Shown here one piece after another: positions 60,994 to 64,000 of a DNA stretch of 64,000 nt (positions are counted from its first letter, which is position 1; the number at the start of each line of letters is the position of its first letter). Origin of the DNA: Donghicola sp041224595 (GTDB taxonomy: Bacteria; Pseudomonadota; Alphaproteobacteria; Rhodobacterales; Rhodobacteraceae); NCBI RefSeq assembly GCF_041224595.1, contig NZ_JBGFGN010000135.1:1-64000 (forward strand), written 5' to 3'. Both the position numbers and the translations under genes were made by a program. A model generated the notes under the pieces. It saw only the letters and a list, made by a program, of their open reading frames with translations, was not told where the DNA came from and made no database searches.

Positions 60994-61917
60994 ATGAGTG
61001 ACAAACCGGTTATCGGGTTCATCGGCGTGGGCTATATGGGCCACGGCATGGCCAAGAATATCCTGCAAAAGGGCCACACGCTCTTCATCAAGGGCAACCG
61101 CAACCGCGACCCCGTAGAGAGCCTGAAGGGCATGGGAGCGACCGAGGTCAGCAGCGCCCGCGAGATGGCTGAAAAATGCGATATCATCCACATCTGCCTG
61201 TCGAACTCCACGCAGGTCGAGGCGATCTTCCGTGACGAGGATGGCATCTTGGCTGGCGTACGCGAAGGGTTGATCGTGATCGAAACCTCAACCGCTGATC
61301 CGACCTCGACCATGGCGCTGGCGGCGGAGCTGGCAGAGAAGGGCGGAACGCTGGTCGATGCCCCCTTGGGGCGGACACCGAAAGAGGCCGAAGAAGGTAA
61401 TCTGGACGCCATGGTCGGCGCAGATGACGCAACCTATGCCAAGGTCGAGCCGGTGATCCAGTGTTGGGCAGGAAACATCACGCGCACGGGCGGGACGGGC
61501 ACGGGCCACAAGATGAAGCTGCTGATGAACTTCATCGCGATGGGCTACGCGGCGCTCTACTCCGAGGCGACCGTGCTAGGCGCCAAGGTCGGCATCGCGC
61601 CGCAAACCGTGCGGCAGGTCATCGGGTCCAGCCGGATGGGCAACGGGTTCTTCGACACCTTTATGAAGTACACTGTGGACCGTGATCGGAACGCGCACCT
61701 GTTTACCATTACCAACGCGTCCAAGGACGTGCGCTATGCCAACAACATGGCCTCTGACGCTGGGATCATGGGGATCATGGCAGCGGCGGTAAAGCAGTAC
61801 TACACCCATGCCGAAGCGATTGATCGGGGCGGGGACTACGTGCCCATGCTCGGCGATATTGTGGCGGAACTGAATGGCATGAACATGGCCGAAGAAGTGA
61901 AAAAGGGAGAGGGCTAA
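60994..61917 (+). CDS. NAD(P)-dependent beta-hydroxyacid dehydrogenase (GarR/HIBDH family)
   Basis: 307 residues: FIGVGYMGHGMAKNILQKGH, DAPLGRTPKEAEEGNLDAMVG, catalytic lysine in GTGHKMKLLMNFIAMGYAALYSEA. Members reduce tartronate semialdehyde or oxidise 3-hydroxyisobutyrate. In this operon reduction of tartronate semialdehyde or oxidation of a sugar acid is likely. Preceded by GGGGAGGA. It ends against the convergent rraA-like gene. Confidence 0.87.
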   Translation: MSDKPVIGFIGVGYMGHGMAKNILQKGHTLFIKGNRNRDPVESLKGMGATEVSSAREMAEKCDIIHICLSNSTQVEAIFRDEDGILAGVREGLIVIETSTADPTSTMALAAELAEKGGTLVDAPLGRTPKEAEEGNLDAMVGADDATYAKVEPVIQCWAGNITRTGGTGTGHKMKLLMNFIAMGYAALYSEATVLGAKVGIAPQTVRQVIGSSRMGNGFFDTFMKYTVDRDRNAHLFTITNASKDVRYANNMASDAGIMGIMAAAVKQYYTHAEAIDRGGDYVPMLGDIVAELNGMNMAEEVKKGEG

Positions 61918-61928
61918 GCCCCCTCCCA
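61906..61928. terminator. GC hairpin at the convergent gene ends
   Basis: GGGAGAGGGC and GCCCCCTCCC pair with one mismatch around TAA, the stop codon of the dehydrogenase. No T-run follows, so termination is only possible, not certain. Confidence 0.4.
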
Positions 61929-61944
61929 TCGCCGGAGGCAGGTC

Positions 61945-62640
61945 TTAGTCGATCCAGACGGCCTTGCCTTCGGCCACCATCGCGTCGAGATCGAAGAAGG
62001 ACTTGGCGCCGCCTTTGACCTTGGCTTCGAAGGCATCTTCGGCGGCTTTGACGTCTTCGAGCGCTTTGATAGTCGCGTCGATTTTGGCGTATGGGATCAC
62101 GACGACACCGCTGCGGTCGGCCACGATGATGTCGCCGCTGCTCACATACTGCCCACCAACGATCGCACCATCGCCCACTGTGGCGGGCCCTTTGGAATAG
62201 GGGGAGTTCGGGTTCAGACCGGTGCACCATGCGGGCAGGCCGACCTCTTCGATGCCTTCGACATCGCGCATGGGCCCGTCTGTGACGAAACCAGCCAGAT
62301 CGTTATTCTTCATCATCCCAAGGATCAGGTCCCCGCAGGCCGAGGTGCCTTGATGCCCGTGGACCGCAGACAGCAGAATGTCGCCTGCCTGTACGATGGA
62401 CAGCGCGGCCATGGTGGCTAGAATTTCCGCGGGACCGTTTTCGGCAACGACCGCGGTCCCGACCACTGGGCCGCTGGTGGTTGCCGCGCCGATGGGGGCA
62501 ATCGCGGTGTCCAAGGATCCTGCGCCGTTCATCGCATCACAGACGAACCCCGTGGGCACGCCGCGAAAGGCGTCGATCTGAGCGGTAGTCGGGCGCGGAA
62601 AATTGCGGCGGATGCGCAGGATGGGCGGTTCTTCGAGCAT
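61945..62640 (-). CDS. RraA-family protein (oxaloacetate decarboxylase/HMG aldolase-like)
   Basis: 231 residues: FRGVPTGFVCDAMNGAG, GDILLSAVHGHQGTSACGDLILGMMKNNDLAGFVTDGPMRDVEGIEEVGLPAWCTGL, GGQYVSSGDIIVADRSGVVVIPY. The GDLI...D-G-x-x-R-D arrangement is the metal/oxo-acid site of RraA-like aldolases. True ribonuclease E regulators are shorter (about 160). Here it probably cleaves or decarboxylates an oxo acid. Last gene of a four-gene minus-strand run after azlCD. Confidence 0.82.
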   Translation of the reverse strand: MLEEPPILRIRRNFPRPTTAQIDAFRGVPTGFVCDAMNGAGSLDTAIAPIGAATTSGPVVGTAVVAENGPAEILATMAALSIVQAGDILLSAVHGHQGTSACGDLILGMMKNNDLAGFVTDGPMRDVEGIEEVGLPAWCTGLNPNSPYSKGPATVGDGAIVGGQYVSSGDIIVADRSGVVVIPYAKIDATIKALEDVKAAEDAFEAKVKGGAKSFFDLDAMVAEGKAVWID

Positions 62641-62655
62641 GGTTCGGCCTTTCGG

Positions 62656-62976
62656 TTAGAAGATAAAACGCAGGGCATAGAAGGTCGCCATGCCCGCAAT
62701 GATTGAGAAAATGACGTTGACCCGAAGCCCCACGACCAATGCGGCAAGAGCGGCGGTAATGCGGATGGGATCGACGGTGCCATCGGTGGCTGGGGGCCAG
62801 ACCACCAGCGGCATGAAGATCGCAGGAAACACCGCGACCCCCACATACCGCAGGTGCAGGAGCGCCCATTCGGGCATCTCCTTGCCCCCGAAAATCCCCA
62901 AGAAAGAAAAGCGGATCAGGAACGTTCCCAGACCCAACAGCAGGGTCAGCACCCAGAAATCGAGTTCAGAGATCAT
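62656..62976 (-). CDS. azlD: AzlD-family branched-chain amino acid export subunit
   Basis: 106 residues with three to four membrane segments (FWVLTLLLGLGTFLIRFSFLGIF, VAVFPAIFMPLVVW, AALAALVVGLRVNVIFSIIAGMATFYALRF). Start overlaps the azlC stop by ATGA. It is the small partner of AzlC in an amino-acid exporter of the LIV-E family; substrate here is unknown. Confidence 0.88.
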   Translation of the reverse strand: MISELDFWVLTLLLGLGTFLIRFSFLGIFGGKEMPEWALLHLRYVGVAVFPAIFMPLVVWPPATDGTVDPIRITAALAALVVGLRVNVIFSIIAGMATFYALRFIF

Positions 62977-63695
62977 GCGGCCCCCTTTGCTGCGCGGCGG
63001 CGCAGGTAGAGTTCCGTTTGCGCGCCACTGATCATCGCGAGGCTCGCCGCGACCATGATCCCGAGGTTCCACGGCACCCATGAAAACAGCAGGATGCTGA
63101 CACCTGAGACCAGCGCCGCCACGTAGTGCGGTACAGACCGGAGCAGTGGCCCCGTCAAGGCGATGAAACAGATCGGCAAGGCGAAATCGAGGGACAGGGA
63201 CGCAGGGATCGCTTGGCCCACATAGGCGCCCACAAAGCTGAACCCGTACCAAAACGGACAGATCAGCATCATGCAGCCAAAGTAATAGGCGACCTTGGCC
63301 GCGGGCGGCATATCGGGACGCTCTTCATAGGTTTTGACACAGACGGCAAAGGCCTGATCCACCATGAGATAGGCCATCAAGGCCCGAACGCTGAACCGCG
63401 CATGGCCGATATGGGGGACCAGAGCCGCCGAATACATGGCCATCCGCAGGTTCACCGCCAGCGACGTCAGCAAAGCGATAAACACCGGCGCGTTGTCCTG
63501 TAGCAGCGCCAGCGCAGTGAACTGCGCGGCCCCTGCGATGACCAGAACAGTCATGCTCATGGTCTGGAACAGGTCCAGCCCCGCGTCCCGTGCCACCACG
63601 CCAAAAAGCATGGAGTAGGGGATCACGATCAGGATAAACGGGGCACAGTCCAGATACCCGCGCCAGAACGCTTTGCGCGGCGTCAGAGCGGTCAT
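62973..63695 (-). CDS. azlC: AzlC-family branched-chain amino acid permease
   Basis: 240 residues, about seven membrane segments: FWRGYLDCAPFILIVIPYSMLFGVVARDAGL, MTVLVIAGAAQFTALALLQ, SLAVNLRMAMYSAAL and LMVDQAFAVC are the AzlC hallmarks. The start at 63695 overlaps the upstream gene's stop (ATGA); the frame continues upstream but without homology. Confidence 0.9.
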   Translation of the reverse strand: MTALTPRKAFWRGYLDCAPFILIVIPYSMLFGVVARDAGLDLFQTMSMTVLVIAGAAQFTALALLQDNAPVFIALLTSLAVNLRMAMYSAALVPHIGHARFSVRALMAYLMVDQAFAVCVKTYEERPDMPPAAKVAYYFGCMMLICPFWYGFSFVGAYVGQAIPASLSLDFALPICFIALTGPLLRSVPHYVAALVSGVSILLFSWVPWNLGIMVAASLAMISGAQTELYLRRRAAKGAA

Positions 63696-64000
63696 TCCAG
63701 CGACCTTGCCCGCCAGTTCAGACGCACATAGGCCAGACCCGCAGCGGTCGACACGCAGCCCGCCTTTTGCCGCGCCACCAGTTCGGCGCTCTGGTCGGTG
63801 AGACGGTTCAGTTCCTCCATCCGGTCGCATTGGAGCAGCGCGGACAGCACGTCATATTTGGTCTCAATGCCAGCGATGGCAGACAGCTGGTCGTCGCCTC
63901 GGGCGCGGATCGTTTCCATCTGTTCGGCGATGGCGGCGTTCCAGACCTCTTGGGTCTTGGTAAAGCACAGGGCAGAGGCGGCGTGCATCTCTTCGGGCAT
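63692..64000 (-). CDS. Hypothetical protein, possibly cut by the window edge
   Basis: 102 residues visible, helical and charged, with three cysteines (ALCFTK, LLQCDRM, KAGCVST) and no signal peptide in view. An ATG sits exactly at position 64000, so the gene may begin there or extend beyond the window. It overlaps azlC by ATGA and is presumably co-transcribed with azlCD. I recognise no family. Confidence 0.5.
   Translation of the reverse strand: MPEEMHAASALCFTKTQEVWNAAIAEQMETIRARGDDQLSAIAGIETKYDVLSALLQCDRMEELNRLTDQSAELVARQKAGCVSTAAGLAYVRLNWRARSLE

Overview
The window looks like chromosomal DNA of a marine Roseobacter-clade alphaproteobacterium (Rhodobacterales). The coding sequence is GC-rich. 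A lanthanide-type XoxF methanol dehydrogenase cluster with glutathione-linked formaldehyde oxidation, an ectABC-ask osmolyte operon, a TRAP transporter and lignin- and sugar-acid catabolism fit that group. Species cannot be named from the sequence alone. Most genes sit in tight operons with 1-4 bp stop/start overlaps. Nothing marks the window as a phage or genomic island; the only mobile DNA is an insertion-sequence end at the left edge.

Layout. 1-469: the end of a probable IS21-family element cuts a siderophore-binding-protein gene. 719-793: tRNA-Asn. 1036-20635: a C1 region with Gfa, a LuxR-type response regulator, a FIST sensor and a hybrid kinase, unknown secreted proteins, a SoxYZ-like carrier and metallohydrolase, FlhA and FghA, cytochrome c, xoxF-xoxG-xoxJ, a CxxxCW protein, two beta-propellers, an MxaD-like protein, a DUF3280-like protein and an orphan ABC-type binding protein. 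Methanol would be oxidised in the periplasm to formaldehyde by XoxF, with electrons passed to c-type cytochromes. Formaldehyde is then trapped by glutathione (Gfa) and oxidised to formate by FlhA and FghA. 21058-25500: divergent MarR regulator and ectABC-ask. 25877-31610: assimilatory nitrite reductase (nasB/nirD) followed by modABC. 31620-34671: a K+ channel with a zinc-ribbon tail, alanine dehydrogenase and an AraC-family regulator.

35009-44319 is one catabolic operon for hydroxycinnamates. It holds a 3-hydroxyacyl-CoA dehydrogenase-like SDR, a crotonase, a TRAP transporter, a MarR regulator, a feruloyl-CoA synthase-like ligase, an amidohydrolase and an acyl-CoA dehydrogenase. This gene set suggests CoA-dependent beta-oxidative side-chain removal. 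An operator-like inverted repeat surrounds its TTGACA box.

44369-61917 is devoted to sugar acids. A LacI regulator and HWE kinase/receiver pair lie beside ltnD-otnK-otnC-otnI (L-threonate/D-erythronate catabolism to dihydroxyacetone phosphate). Next come an aminotransferase/hydroxyacid dehydrogenase/aldolase operon, a secreted intradiol-dioxygenase-like protein, and a divergent pair of operons. One of these carries a polyol-type ADH, DapA-like and FAH-like dehydratase candidates, a GlcD-like flavoprotein and denD. The other carries a gluconate 5-dehydrogenase-like SDR and a hydroxyisobutyrate dehydrogenase-like enzyme. Two near-identical palindromes with core TGGTATACCA (50.70 kb and 60.14 kb) point to one GntR/FadR-type regulator encoded elsewhere. 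61945-64000 holds rraA-like, azlD, azlC and an unknown gene on the minus strand.
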